Source of the DNA: Acetatifactor sp.
GTDB lineage: Bacteria > Bacillota > Clostridia > Lachnospirales > Lachnospiraceae
Direction: 5' to 3'
DNA: 47,032 nucleotides
NCBI GenBank assembly: GCA_024693365.1
Contig: JAILLF010000055.1
Coordinates: forward strand, 1 to 47,032
Below, one piece after another: positions 1-8,883 of the stretch; the first letter of the stretch is position 1; the number at the start of each line of letters is the position of its first letter. Position numbers and translations under genes: made by a program. The notes under the pieces were generated by a model, which saw nothing but the letters and a program-made list of their open reading frames with translations, made no database searches and was not told the DNA's origin.

Positions 1-3000
1 AGTCTGACCCCCGATCCGGACGTCGCCGCGAACCGCATACCAGCCCGTTTCCAGCTTCACCTGATCCGTCAGCATAGAATATTCGTCTTGATACTGAATG
101 CGATCGCTTCCGGTTTTCGTGGGATCAATATAATTGATGGCATTCGCCACCTTAAACTTTGCCCAAACGCTTACCGTGCCGTTAGGCATCGTAAAGGTGA
201 TCACGTTGTCGCTTCGCTGGAACGAAATATCCCTGCCGTCAGCGTCTTTCACCGTAATCTCATGAAGCACAAAGTCCTGAGCCGGTGTTGCAATCAACGT
301 AACCTTGTCGCCTGGCTGAGCTGCTTGATAAAGGTTTTCAGCCGTCACCCCGCCATTGGTAATGCCTTTATCCACGGTAATCGCATAACCGGTACCCGGC
401 TTCAGCGTCGTACCTTTCAACTGCTCGATCAATTCATAGTTGTCTTTTGCATTCCCAGGAACAAAGACCTTTTTCCCATCCGCAGAACTATTATCGACAA
501 ATGTCTGCTGGAAGGTTACGTCACCAACGTAAGCGTCTGCCTTGACGCTCGGAAGGGAAGTGTTGGAATTGTTATGATCAAATACAATGCTGCAATATTT
601 TCCGCCAATCTTCGAAACGCCCTGAATGGTTCCTCCGTCAATCGTAATGGTGTCTCCGACAGTCGCAACAAAACTGCCCGCATCTCCCGTACCAATGGCA
701 ATATTGTCGGTTCCCATGCCTGCTTTTACGTCTTTAAGCACGACGGTTCCCGTCACGTGAATCTTACCGGCTCTGCTTCTTGCACCACCACCGATACCAG
801 CTGCGCCAGTACCGCCAGTCGCTGAAATCGTTCCGCCGCCCAAGACCGTGGTTCCGCCACTGCAGTTCCCGCCGCCGCCAATGCCTGCCGCGCCATCGCC
901 GCCAGTCGCCGAAATATCACCGCCATATATTTCAATGTTTCCGCTGCGCACTAATACTCGCTTGTTATCAGAACCAATATAAATGCCACTGCCGATTCCG
1001 GCCTGTTCCTTAGAACCCGTGGTGATCAGTTTGCCTTTCTTATCTCCCGTAGACTGTGCATAAATTTTTAGTGAATTGCCCTCCCTTATGTTGATGCCAC
1101 TCGTTGTCGTAAGCGTTGCGCCGTCACACAGGATCAGCTTAACGTCTCCCGTAACCGTTACCAGTTCGGAGATCGTAACGTTTCCGCTTACCACGTACCA
1201 GCCACCCTTGTCATTTAATCCGGTAAAGGTCGTCGTATTGCCCTTCACTTCTTCACCATCGACAGGATTGCTAACTTTGCCATTCTCGTCAAGATAAAAC
1301 GCTTTTGGTTCATACTTAAGCGTTTTCCCTGAAATGGCTTCGATCTGTTTGTCCGTCAACTGACCGGTATAAATAGTTCCGGTTCCGTCACTAAACATAC
1401 ATCCGTCAGCAATGGTAACACTTCCGTTATAACCTGACGATTCTATGGAAATGGAATCCCTGGTTGCATTCACGTAAGAAAGCGTAGTGGTTACGTTTCC
1501 CTTTGAATAATTTCCAATCCCTACTAAATTTCCTCCGCCAAAAGCATGGATCTCGCCGCCGGAAATATGAATATTCACGGGATCTGGATTTATATAATTT
1601 CCAGAGCCGATGCCTGCTGCATCCGATCCGCCATAGGCATAGATAATTCCTCCGGTAATGGTAATGTTTGCACCATCACTACGTATTCCGCCGATGGCCG
1701 CAGAGTTTACTCCTCCCCATGCGGAAATAGTACCCCCGTTAATCACTATCGTACTAATTCTACTCCTTTTCGTATCGTTCCCGTTGCCAATACCCGCTCC
1801 CGAAGCAGTTCCCTTTCCCGGGTTTGCATTAATAATTCCGTCATTTATGATAATGTTGGGTGCAATTCCATCAGCTCCACTGCCTATGCCTGCGCCATTG
1901 CCGGTATGCGTCGTTATGATACCATTGTTGATGACAACCTTACCACCCTTACCTTCTTGTCCGCCGCCGATGCCTGAGCCTCCGTAATTGGTCAATTCCA
2001 TTACGCCGGCGTTGACCGTGACTGTTTTGTCACCTAAATCGGATTCGATGCCACCTCCTATGTTAGCTCCATGTACACCTGATCCAGTAATCTTTCCGCC
2101 ATTAATAACGACGTCCACTCCTCCGGCACCGTAACCGCTTCCTATTCCCGCCCCGTAATTGGATATTACCGTTACGTCGCCGCCATTGACGGTAATCGTC
2201 CCTGTCGCACTGCCGGCTCCCCTGCCGCTGCCAATGGCAGCGCCATCTTCACCTGCCGTTGCCGTGATCTTACCGCCATTTATTGTTATTGACTTCGCCC
2301 ATTGACCGGTACCGCCGCCAATAGCCGCAGCTTTAGCCGCTCCCGTTACCGAAATCTCGCAACCGTTAATGGTGATGGGACCTGCATCCCATTCAATGTC
2401 AGAGCCAATGGCTGCGCGGTCTCCATCAGCCGAACAAACCAATTTTCCCTTATTCTCACTAGACTGCGCCCAAATGGTCAAACTGCCTTCATTTCCAACG
2501 CTAATTCCTTTTTCACAAGTCAGCGTCGCGCCGTCGCAAATAATTAGATTGACGTTGGTAGTGATCAAAACTCTGCGCGTAAGGGTATAATCTTCTTTTA
2601 CGACATACCACGTATACGGGAATCCGTTCCATTGATAGTCAAGTCCCCATATGTCCTGCGTGGCCACGTCATTACATGAGGGATCAGCCTTCCAGTCTCT
2701 TACTCCCGTAACGGGATTATAATAATAGATTTTGTACTCATCCGTCACGGCAATCTCATATTCCCTGCCATCCAGGACCACCTTCATCCATTCCGCACTG
2801 GAAAAGGGTTGACGAGCCGTAACAATCCACTCACCATTTTTATCTTCCGCCGAAAACAGTTTTTCATTGCTGACTGACACGGCGTCGATCTCGCCCTCGA
2901 ATCCCAGGAAATCCAAGATCTCTTTCAAGTATACGCTTGAATTACCTCCCATAACGAATTCACGGTCATCATACGTGAATTCCACGGTATACGGAGCGTC

Positions 3001-3117
3001 TTCGTCCGCACGTACCTCTGATTCCTTTGCACTAACCATCGCACTTCCTGCCGGCCAAATGACACCTAAGATCAGCGCCAAAATCAGTAACGTTACCATA
3101 CTTTTTCCTGCCTTCAT
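1..3117 (-). CDS. Secreted surface protein with beta-helix-like Gly-rich repeats (3' part beyond the window)
   Basis: An open frame with no stop runs from an ATG at 3117 to base 1 (1039 codons), so only the N-terminal part is present. A GGAG-type ribosome site lies just upstream. Residues 1-30 form a signal peptide (Lys-rich start, hydrophobic core, Ala/Ser exit). Much of the rest consists of units of the form NGG-x-I/V-T-A-x-G-x-x-G-A-A-I-G-x-G, repeated over two long blocks. Each block opens with a W-Y-x-V segment followed by L-I-x-C-D-G-A-T-L; a third such opening begins at the left edge. Between blocks lies a segment resembling divergent InlB/bacterial-repeat domains (GDKVTLIATP, FTMPNGTVSVWAKF). 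Such proteins are usually large cell-surface proteins. A sorting signal, if any, would be outside the window. Function unknown; adhesion or carbohydrate binding is inference. Confidence 0.85.
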   Translation of the reverse strand, partial: MKAGKSMVTLLILALILGVIWPAGSAMVSAKESEVRADEDAPYTVEFTYDDREFVMGGNSSVYLKEILDFLGFEGEIDAVSVSNEKLFSAEDKNGEWIVTARQPFSSAEWMKVVLDGREYEIAVTDEYKIYYYNPVTGVRDWKADPSCNDVATQDIWGLDYQWNGFPYTWYVVKEDYTLTRRVLITTNVNLIICDGATLTCEKGISVGNEGSLTIWAQSSENKGKLVCSADGDRAAIGSDIEWDAGPITINGCEISVTGAAKAAAIGGGTGQWAKSITINGGKITATAGEDGAAIGSGRGAGSATGTITVNGGDVTVISNYGAGIGSGYGAGGVDVVINGGKITGSGVHGANIGGGIESDLGDKTVTVNAGVMELTNYGGSGIGGGQEGKGGKVVINNGIITTHTGNGAGIGSGADGIAPNIIINDGIINANPGKGTASGAGIGNGNDTKRSRISTIVINGGTISAWGGVNSAAIGGIRSDGANITITGGIIYAYGGSDAAGIGSGNYINPDPVNIHISGGEIHAFGGGNLVGIGNYSKGNVTTTLSYVNATRDSISIESSGYNGSVTIADGCMFSDGTGTIYTGQLTDKQIEAISGKTLKYEPKAFYLDENGKVSNPVDGEEVKGNTTTFTGLNDKGGWYVVSGNVTISELVTVTGDVKLILCDGATLTTTSGINIREGNSLKIYAQSTGDKKGKLITTGSKEQAGIGSGIYIGSDNKRVLVRSGNIEIYGGDISATGGDGAAGIGGGGNCSGGTTVLGGGTISATGGTGAAGIGGGARSRAGKIHVTGTVVLKDVKAGMGTDNIAIGTGDAGSFVATVGDTITIDGGTIQGVSKIGGKYCSIVFDHNNSNTSLPSVKADAYVGDVTFQQTFVDNSSADGKKVFVPGNAKDNYELIEQLKGTTLKPGTGYAITVDKGITNGGVTAENLYQAAQPGDKVTLIATPAQDFVLHEITVKDADGRDISFQRSDNVITFTMPNGTVSVWAKFKVANAINYIDPTKTGSDRIQYQDEYSMLTDQVKLETGWYAVRGDVRIGGQT

Positions 3118-3374
3118 TGTTTTCTCTCCTTTTCTCTTACAAACCAGCTCAGGATTATGATTTAATACTGGATTTCCTCTATTTTGTCATAACCGTTCTT
3201 CTCCCTGCGCATTTTGCTTTCCTGAAATGCCTTCACTTTTTCCCCTGTTACGACAGTATTTTATGCTCATTGTCTTTATCTCTTAATTGCATCAACTCTC
3301 AAATTTACTCACTTTTTTTATTTCGGGGACGCAAAAATTTTTTCCTATGTGTTTTGTTCTTGTGACCTTTTTCT
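3118..3374. other. AT-rich intergenic region upstream of the surface protein gene
   Basis: 257 bases without a convincing gene. The plus-strand frame at 3117-3365 lacks a ribosome site and has a low-complexity Phe/Leu/Ser composition, so it is not called. The stretch contains the leader and probable promoter of the surface protein gene. No clear terminator for the upstream small membrane protein gene is visible. Confidence 0.6.
3162..3190 (-). promoter_or_regulatory. Candidate sigma-A promoter of the surface protein gene
   Basis: On the minus strand ATGACA (3185-3190) is followed after exactly 17 bases by TATTAA (3162-3167), about 45 bases before the ATG at 3117. Both boxes are imperfect, so this is only a candidate. 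An ECF-type promoter served by the nearby sigma factor is an alternative that was looked for but not recognised. Confidence 0.35.
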
Positions 3375-3698
3375 TTATTTATCCTTTTTAGGATTCTTCT
3401 CTCCGTCATCCATCCGGTAGTGCGTCACGGACAGTGCCGCCAAAATGCCTAATAGAAAGGCAAGCAATGCCGTCAGAATATATCCGCCGGAGCCTGCCGA
3501 AAGAAGAAATGCGCCATAGACCGTCTGTGTTCCCGCCGTGTTCGCTCCCGCGAACGTTCCAAGCACGCCGATAAGTGCGATGGCCAGTATCGCCGTCGTC
3601 CCGTACAGGACATGTCTTATCCGCTGCTCATGTCTGCGCCGGATTTTAGATCCGCGTCTTTTAATTTCTTCAAATCCTTCTTCCGCATCATATTTCAC
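3375..3698 (-). CDS. Small two-helix membrane protein, last gene of the sigma/PrsW cassette
   Basis: 107 residues. The first ~27 are charged (acidic then Lys/Arg-rich) and should be cytoplasmic. Two hydrophobic helices follow at roughly 29-52 and 64-90, then a short charged tail rich in Asp, Glu and Lys. The start overlaps the stop of the PrsW-like gene by four bases, a classic translational-coupling arrangement. A short cytoplasmic N-terminus on a membrane anchor would fit a minimal anti-sigma factor or accessory subunit, but no anti-sigma motif is recognised. Product unknown. Confidence 0.75.
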   Translation of the reverse strand: MKYDAEEGFEEIKRRGSKIRRRHEQRIRHVLYGTTAILAIALIGVLGTFAGANTAGTQTVYGAFLLSAGSGGYILTALLAFLLGILAALSVTHYRMDDGEKNPKKDK

Positions 3699-4345
3699 GT
3701 TGACGGCCTCCTTTCTTCCCTCTTTCCCAGGTAATAATTTGTTTGGGGATACAAGATCAGCGCACCCAATAGCGGTAATGCATATCCTACGTAGGTGCTG
3801 GTCCCCGGTTCTGATACCAATAAGTTATAGATCGCATGGAACGTCACGGCAAGTGACAATGCCCCGATGATCCCTGAAATGGTAAAAACTTTATATCGCT
3901 TCAAAAGATGAAGTCCAACTGCCAGTGCCACCATGCTCACAAGATGCATGACGCCCACAACGGATCCCCTGATCAGGACGTATGGAAGACTGTGTGCTCC
4001 CCGCGACAGAACGTAGCAGCAATTTTCAAAAGTTGCGAAGCCCGTTCCAATCCCGACTGCAACCAGCAAAAGCTCCGCATCCTTCGGTTCAAAAAGCAAT
4101 AGATAAAATAAAACTGGCAAGAGTTTCATGATCTCCTCTATGATCGGAGAGAGAAAAATAGCCGTATTCTCCGTCCCCATGCCTGAGAGCATTTCGATGT
4201 AACCGCCTACGTAAGCAGCCAAAAGGCAGGCTGCCATGCCAGAGAGAAACGAAGCCACAAAGCGCTTGGCGCTGCCCTGCAGAAACATTAGGGCGATCAA
4301 AAGTGGCACCGCTATGCAAATCAATACGTTTTCCGCATAGATCAT
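3695..4345 (-). CDS. PrsW-family intramembrane protease
   Basis: 216 residues with about seven hydrophobic segments. The family motifs are visible in order: two adjacent glutamates in PIIEEIMK (about 67-74), F-x-x-F-E-N-x-x-Y (about 102-110), a His in the following membrane segment (MHLVS) and H-A-I-Y-N near residue 166. These match the EExxK, FExxxY, H and HxxxN pattern of PrsW/CPBP-type glutamic membrane proteases. In Bacillus subtilis PrsW makes the first cut in the anti-sigma factor RsiW. Here the gene shares an overlapping operon with an ECF sigma factor, so cleavage of an anti-sigma protein encoded in the same operon is the natural inference. It overlaps both neighbours by four bases. 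Confidence 0.85.
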   Translation of the reverse strand: MIYAENVLICIAVPLLIALMFLQGSAKRFVASFLSGMAACLLAAYVGGYIEMLSGMGTENTAIFLSPIIEEIMKLLPVLFYLLLFEPKDAELLLVAVGIGTGFATFENCCYVLSRGAHSLPYVLIRGSVVGVMHLVSMVALAVGLHLLKRYKVFTISGIIGALSLAVTFHAIYNLLVSEPGTSTYVGYALPLLGALILYPQTNYYLGKREERRPST

Positions 4346-5172
4346 TGATCATCCATCCCTTCTGCCGCGCCGTCAGCATCTCCGGGCAACCGTTTTACTG
4401 CGATCCATACGATCGGGAGCGACAATGTATTAATCCCGAGCGATATGTCATAATACAATCCATCGCTCATGTACGACGTAAGAATCGTCCAGAGGAATAA
4501 CGTCAACGAAAGATACAATGTTTTTTCACCATAGCTCTGATCCCTCAGTGACCTGTAATTCTTCCAAAACAGCCATGCGGTAAATCCATACCCTATCGCT
4601 AAGCTGCCGAGATTTACGGTTTCCTTTGTCGTTTCTTGCGTGATAAAAAGCATCAACGCCTGCATGAGCAGAACCACTATGCCTGTCACCATGGCAAGGG
4701 TTCTTTCCCCGCTAACGTCCCATGCGCGAACGTACTCCAAGCCTCTGAATAACAAGTACGCAAAATACACGTACGGCAACCCGAACAGCGTGTCCTGAAT
4801 CCATTCTCCCGACCATGCAATCCACAGGGCAATGTTTGCGCTCATATACAAGATCGCGAACAAGAAAGCTCCGGGCATCCATTTTTTCCTTTTTCCGGCA
4901 AGCGCCTCCAAACCGGCAGACAAAAGAAGAAACATTGCACACTCGGCAATCTCATCCGCCGCAAAAGGCATTCTCTCATCTGGTCGAAGGATGGCAAAAA
5001 TCATGCCATAGAGATCGCTCATCGTCAAACCCATCATGGCAAACGTGAAAAACGCCGGGAATATGCCGTTCTTCCCCTTCCTCATAAGGCTTGCCGTCGA
5101 TATAATGATCGGAATCGCGACGGCCGCCTGAAGCCCCAGAAGCGCCGGCTCCACGTAATTTAGAAATTCCAT
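4342..5172 (-). CDS. Polytopic membrane protein of unknown function in the sigma/PrsW cassette
   Basis: 276 residues with seven to eight predicted membrane helices from residue ~12 to ~262 and a short acidic C-terminal tail (GDADGAAEGMDD). No catalytic motif is recognised. The overall look resembles membrane-sensing modules of signal proteins. It overlaps the sigma factor gene upstream by 13 bases and the PrsW-like gene downstream by four, so all are made from one message. It may act as the signal sensor or as an unusual membrane anti-sigma factor; neither can be shown from sequence. Confidence 0.75.
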   Translation of the reverse strand: MEFLNYVEPALLGLQAAVAIPIIISTASLMRKGKNGIFPAFFTFAMMGLTMSDLYGMIFAILRPDERMPFAADEIAECAMFLLLSAGLEALAGKRKKWMPGAFLFAILYMSANIALWIAWSGEWIQDTLFGLPYVYFAYLLFRGLEYVRAWDVSGERTLAMVTGIVVLLMQALMLFITQETTKETVNLGSLAIGYGFTAWLFWKNYRSLRDQSYGEKTLYLSLTLFLWTILTSYMSDGLYYDISLGINTLSLPIVWIAVKRLPGDADGAAEGMDDQ

Positions 5173-5741
5173 GAATATTTTGTCCCTTCCAATCTTCCCT
5201 TCAGTGAAGCCTTCGCCCTCGCCGAAAGGTTATAAACCTGTTTCTCTGATTTTTTCATGATCCGCCCAATTTCAGACGGCGTCATGTTCTCAAAATATGC
5301 CAGGTACAATACCTGCGCATAATCGGGATGCAATGACTGCAAAGCCTTCCAAAGCTTTGCGTTTCTTTCATCCGCAAGCATGGCCTGTTCCGGACTGTTG
5401 CCAAACGAGCCCATTTCCGCCATCGGCTCCGCATCCTCCCAGATTTCGGAAGGAATTTCCCTGTGACGCCTCAAGAACATTCTTGCCTGATTTCTGGCAA
5501 TGGCATACAGCCACGTCTTGAACTCCGCGTCCTTCCTGACGGAATAATGGGCAGTTCTGGAGGCAAGGATCGCGAACGTATCCATCATCAGCTCCTCTGC
5601 ATCCTCAGCGTCATGGACAATGCCATACAGGAAAAAGGTCAGACTGTCCTTATAGTTCACAAAAAGCGTCCGAAGGGCTTCCTCATCCCCGTCCCTCGAA
5701 TAGCGGATATACAGTTGGCCGTCTGCTCCGGGCTTATCCAC
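5160..5741 (-). CDS. ECF-type RNA polymerase sigma factor
   Basis: 193 residues starting at a GTG preceded by GGGAGG about ten bases upstream. Region 2 is seen at about 14-85 (DEEALRTLFVNYKDSLTFFLYGIVHDAEDAEELMMDTF-like run, then FKTWLYAIARNQA). Region 4 lies at about 125-185 (LWKALQSLHPDYAQVLYL, then the helix-turn-helix MTPSEIGRIMKKSEKQVYNLSARA). There is no region 3, as expected for the ECF/group IV class. It heads a tightly overlapping operon with membrane proteins and a PrsW-like protease, so release from a membrane-bound inhibitor by proteolysis is likely. The target genes are unknown; the adjacent surface protein gene is one possibility. Confidence 0.92.
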   Translation of the reverse strand: MDKPGADGQLYIRYSRDGDEEALRTLFVNYKDSLTFFLYGIVHDAEDAEELMMDTFAILASRTAHYSVRKDAEFKTWLYAIARNQARMFLRRHREIPSEIWEDAEPMAEMGSFGNSPEQAMLADERNAKLWKALQSLHPDYAQVLYLAYFENMTPSEIGRIMKKSEKQVYNLSARAKASLKGRLEGTKYSWNF

Positions 5742-5760
5742 GCCTTACGTCCTCCCTACG

Positions 5761-5925
5761 TCATACGTACTGGTCATGCTTTTTTTTGTCGTGATATTTC
5801 TCCAAGATCGGCGCGATCACGTTCACGATCAGTTTCATGTCCAAGTTAAAGAAATAAATACAAAACAATAGCAGAAACAATGCCGCGATCACGGCCAAAA
5901 TAATCAAAATAACGTGTAAGACCAT
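5761..5925 (-). CDS. Small single-helix membrane protein (54 aa)
   Basis: The ATG at 5925 is preceded by a very strong AAGGAGGGG site, which decides this start over an upstream in-frame start near 6204 that would overlap the dehydratase gene. The 54-residue product is one hydrophobic helix (about 3-26) followed by F-N-L-D-M-K-L and a basic tail (KYHDKKKHDQYV). Similar one-helix proteins with an F-N-x-D-M-K-L segment occur in clostridia (from memory), function unknown. It lies 19 bases upstream of the sigma factor gene and 88 bases downstream of the dehydratase gene, so it could belong to either transcript. Confidence 0.75.
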   Translation of the reverse strand: MVLHVILIILAVIAALFLLLFCIYFFNLDMKLIVNVIAPILEKYHDKKKHDQYV

Positions 5926-5981
5926 CGTGGGCCCCTCCTTCTGCGTGCTCAAATGCAGCACGTCCCTCTCTTCGTTCGGGA

Positions 5982-6008
5982 TTGCGGATTTGCTTCGCAA
6001 ATCTGCAA
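5982..6008 (-). terminator. Long hairpin just after the dehydratase stop codon
   Basis: TTGCGGATTTGC (5982-5993) and GCAAATCTGCAA (5997-6008) form a 12-base-pair stem with one mismatch and a three-base loop. It starts five bases beyond the stop codon of the 6014-7594 gene. No run of U follows, so it is more likely an mRNA 3'-end stabiliser or leaky terminator than a strong intrinsic terminator. A second small hairpin (GTGCT/AGCAC) lies just upstream of the ribosome site of the small membrane protein. Confidence 0.55.
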
Positions 6009-6013
6009 CGTGT

Positions 6014-7594
6014 CTACCAAGCTTCGTTGTCGGGCAGTTCCTCAAGCGTCGGATCCAGCGGCTCTTCGCGCATGACCGTCCGCATAAACTGATTGAACTG
6101 ATCACGGACTGCCTGGCGGGAATAGATGCGGGGATCGCAAAGATCATGCGAAACCCAGACGAGCTTGATGCCCCGCTCCCTTGCCTGCTCCTCAAATTGT
6201 CCATGCATGCCCGTGAGGGCCTTACAGCCCATGTGTTCCCACATCATGACCATGTCCGCGTTCATGCGCTCTACGTATTCCCAGAGCTGATCCACCAGCA
6301 CCTGGTAACCGCCGTGGGTGTGATTTCTCATGATCATGTTCTCGGAAAGGTACGCCATGTCGTAGTACGCCTGCTCGCGGTTTTCCGGCGTGTCCTCCTC
6401 GGCAATCTCCTTCTCGATCACCATGGAGAGCATGTCCGTCAGAGGCACGACGCCCCAACATCTCACCATCCAATAGAGCATGTCGATCACGTATTGCGGC
6501 TGTACGCCCCAGACAATGCATCTGTGGCGGTATTCCGAAGCCATCATGGTCTTATTCTCATAACCCTTGTGGACAAGATCCATGATCTTCTTGTCGATCA
6601 GGGGAAATTCCGCGCTCCGTCCGCAGTTCCCCATGTAGTTCGTGTCATTATACAGCGAAAATACCGCGCCAAAGAATTGCGGATACGGCGTGGAGTTCAC
6701 GTCCAGCCATTCCAGGCGGTTACGCGTGGTCAGATTTACGCGCTTTGCAGCCGCGAAATAAGCCTTCCAATCCCACTTCTCGCCGGTCTTTTCTTCGATA
6801 AAGGCAATTGCACGCTTGACTTCTTCCGCCGCGTATTTCTGGGTATCTTCACTGCGATGCCGCAGGGGCGACGCCATCTGGAACGTCGGAATGCCATATT
6901 GCTTTTCCAGGCGTTTGGCTATAATTCCGTTCCCCAACATGGAACCGTCACAGGTCGTGTTTACCTGCACGGCGCACTTTCCCGCCACGACAAAGTCGTC
7001 CTCGATCGAAACGCCTGCTTCCACCTCCGGCATGGGGCACACGTCCCCGGGAATGCCAAAGGCCTGCGCCACGTCAATGTAATGAAGATCCGAATTCTGA
7101 TTGATCAGGTTTGCCGCAAACAGCGTCGGGATCTCGCGCTGCAGGGCGATCAGGTTGGGAAAGCCCATGAGATAAGAGGTCATGGCATTCTCATCCACGA
7201 GCACGCACTTATCCGAAAATTTTTTGTCATTTCCGCAGCGTCTGTCCGCTCGGAGACACTGCTTGACGATTCCCGCCACCTCATAGGACACGTAACCCAT
7301 GCCGATATGCGTGATGCGAAGGATCTCATCCCTCTGTCCGATGGTAAACTTATCGATCATGTGAGGCACTGCAAGAAAATTCACCATCCAGCGATATCGG
7401 AAGAGTCCTTTCAGGAAACCTCTCCCCATGGACACGCCCATCATGATCTTCCACGTTGCAAGCCACTGTCCGAAGTCATACATGGTGTCCTTAAAGCCGC
7501 GCCATTCCCGGCGCCTGCGGACCTTCCCGGCATTATATAAGACGCCAAGCTTCTGATCGCCTGGCAGGATTTTTTCATTTTTGACCGTTTCCAT
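6014..7594 (-). CDS. 2-hydroxyacyl-CoA dehydratase-type subunit (long form)
   Basis: 526 residues from the ATG at 7594 (AAAGGA seven bases upstream). A TTG start at 7621 is possible but has no ribosome site. The protein shows the HgdB/BcrC-type two-lobed fold signature. In its second half there are cysteines in GDVCPMPEVE, AGKCAVQ, TTCDGSM (compare the TTCDGKKK motif of the family) and YMGNCGRS, and a C-terminal region ending in WVSHDLCDPRIYSRQAVRD, typical of the second lobe. Family members bind a [4Fe-4S] or double-cubane cluster and take very-low-potential electrons from an ASKHA activase. The partner subunit is directly upstream and an activase lies at 11940. The substrate is unknown; the 526-residue length exceeds the usual 370-430. 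Confidence 0.85.
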   Translation of the reverse strand: METVKNEKILPGDQKLGVLYNAGKVRRRREWRGFKDTMYDFGQWLATWKIMMGVSMGRGFLKGLFRYRWMVNFLAVPHMIDKFTIGQRDEILRITHIGMGYVSYEVAGIVKQCLRADRRCGNDKKFSDKCVLVDENAMTSYLMGFPNLIALQREIPTLFAANLINQNSDLHYIDVAQAFGIPGDVCPMPEVEAGVSIEDDFVVAGKCAVQVNTTCDGSMLGNGIIAKRLEKQYGIPTFQMASPLRHRSEDTQKYAAEEVKRAIAFIEEKTGEKWDWKAYFAAAKRVNLTTRNRLEWLDVNSTPYPQFFGAVFSLYNDTNYMGNCGRSAEFPLIDKKIMDLVHKGYENKTMMASEYRHRCIVWGVQPQYVIDMLYWMVRCWGVVPLTDMLSMVIEKEIAEEDTPENREQAYYDMAYLSENMIMRNHTHGGYQVLVDQLWEYVERMNADMVMMWEHMGCKALTGMHGQFEEQARERGIKLVWVSHDLCDPRIYSRQAVRDQFNQFMRTVMREEPLDPTLEELPDNEAW

Positions 7595-7624
7595 CCGATT
7601 TTCCTTTCGAATTACTGCCAAACG

Positions 7625-8809
7625 TCAGCTTTGGAGTTTTTTGATCTCTATACTTTCTATGAATGCCTGTACTCTCGTTCGCATTTGGCCTTCGGAGGAA
7701 CGGACGTTGTATGGTCTGTCCACGGAGAGCACCGGATAACCAAAGTCCTGGCGAAGCGCCGTGCTTCCCGTCAGCCTCTCATATGCCCAGGGATCGCAGA
7801 ACTTTACCTGGTCATAGATAATGCCGTCCGCACGGTATTCCTTCGCGAGCTCCGCCACGTATGCCTTGCGTCCGTAGACCTTTTCCATGTTCATCTGGCG
7901 CGGGCACTGACAGCGGTGCACGTACTGCTCGCAAACCTGCGTCAGCGCATCCCGTTCCTCCGTCAGTTCGATCTCGTCACGTCCCGGAAAGGATCCAAAG
8001 CAATACCGGTCCGCGCAGACATAGGCGCCGCATTCCTCGATCAGCTTGACGTATTCGGGATCATCCATCTCGGATCCCACCACCACGAGCCTTGCACGGT
8101 ACTTTTTGTCATCCGGCTCCCTCGTCTTTAACTCCTCTAAGGTCGCCTCCAGCCTGTCAATGATCATGTCCTTCGGGCAAACGTAAGTCGCCAGCGTCAG
8201 GACGGCAAACTCATAACCCGTAATCCGCGGTTTTTCCTCCTTGCGGAATTCCCCCATGGCCTTGATCACCCTGCAGATGCGGTTATGCTCCGCGACGGCC
8301 TTCCGGATCGCTGCATCCGACACGTCAATGCCGTATGTCTCGCTCAGAGGTTTCAAAATATGATTTTTGCACTGCAACACCAGCAGTTCCACGCCGTTGT
8401 CATCCGCTTTGAAGGGGATCTCCATGTGCTCATAAAAAAATTTGTCATTCCCTTCGAGCGCCTTCAAGAGCTCCATGTTCTCTGCCGCGCGGTTCATCAT
8501 CGTGCATCCGTCCGGCGCAATCAGACAATCCGCAAAATTAAATCCACCTTCTATGGCACGCTCAAGGAGAGCGCGCGCCGTCTCGCAGAGCAGATTCGAC
8601 ATGTAATAGGTCGCTATGTCCATGGAACCCGTATTCGGTGCAAAGAGCCTTACTCCAAAACAATTTCCCAGGTTAAACAGCGGCTCCGGCGTATTCTCGC
8701 AAAGATAAGCCGCACAGATCCGTCCCTCGGCCTTCGCCGCGCGCACCAAGTCGTTATTTGCATTTTGCAACAGGTCTTCAAAGTATTGCAGACTCGATAA
8801 GTCTCTCAT
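7625..8809 (-). CDS. 2-hydroxyacyl-CoA dehydratase-type subunit (short form)
   Basis: 394 residues, the usual size for HgdA/HgdB-type subunits. The family landmarks are all present: A-Y-L-C-E-N-T-P-E-P-L-F near the N-terminus (compare the YxPxEL motif), a cysteine in YMSNLLCETA, one in APDGCTMMN (compare TTCDGxKK) and one in CADRYCFGSF near the C-terminus. These are the expected cluster ligands. It is transcribed from its own promoter and is followed after 30 bases by the long subunit, so the two should form a heterodimer. No CoA-transferase or acyl-CoA dehydrogenase gene is near, so a dehydration pathway is not supported by context. Cluster-based reduction, as in double-cubane proteins, is an alternative. 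Confidence 0.87.
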   Translation of the reverse strand: MRDLSSLQYFEDLLQNANNDLVRAAKAEGRICAAYLCENTPEPLFNLGNCFGVRLFAPNTGSMDIATYYMSNLLCETARALLERAIEGGFNFADCLIAPDGCTMMNRAAENMELLKALEGNDKFFYEHMEIPFKADDNGVELLVLQCKNHILKPLSETYGIDVSDAAIRKAVAEHNRICRVIKAMGEFRKEEKPRITGYEFAVLTLATYVCPKDMIIDRLEATLEELKTREPDDKKYRARLVVVGSEMDDPEYVKLIEECGAYVCADRYCFGSFPGRDEIELTEERDALTQVCEQYVHRCQCPRQMNMEKVYGRKAYVAELAKEYRADGIIYDQVKFCDPWAYERLTGSTALRQDFGYPVLSVDRPYNVRSSEGQMRTRVQAFIESIEIKKLQS

Positions 8810-8883
8810 TCCGATTCCTTTATCGCCAAACGTAAGATCATGCCGTCTGACGCTTTGTTTTCTCGATAAAATCCATTAAAAAT

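Noticed and set aside
88..825. Plus-strand open frame of 245 codons and several neighbours up to 2590
   Set aside because: They lie opposite the minus-strand surface protein, whose frame is open without interruption for 1039 codons, has a signal peptide, ribosome site and clear repeats. The plus-strand products have no recognisable domain.
5926..6204. N-terminal extension of the 54-residue membrane protein to 6204
   Set aside because: It would overlap the end of the dehydratase gene and is Ser/Arg-rich low-quality sequence; AAGGAGGGG directly before the ATG at 5925 decides the shorter start.
5927..7540. 537-codon plus-strand frame opposite the dehydratase subunit
   Set aside because: The minus-strand protein matches the dehydratase family throughout; the opposite frame is open through codon bias, His-rich, and has no ribosome site or family.
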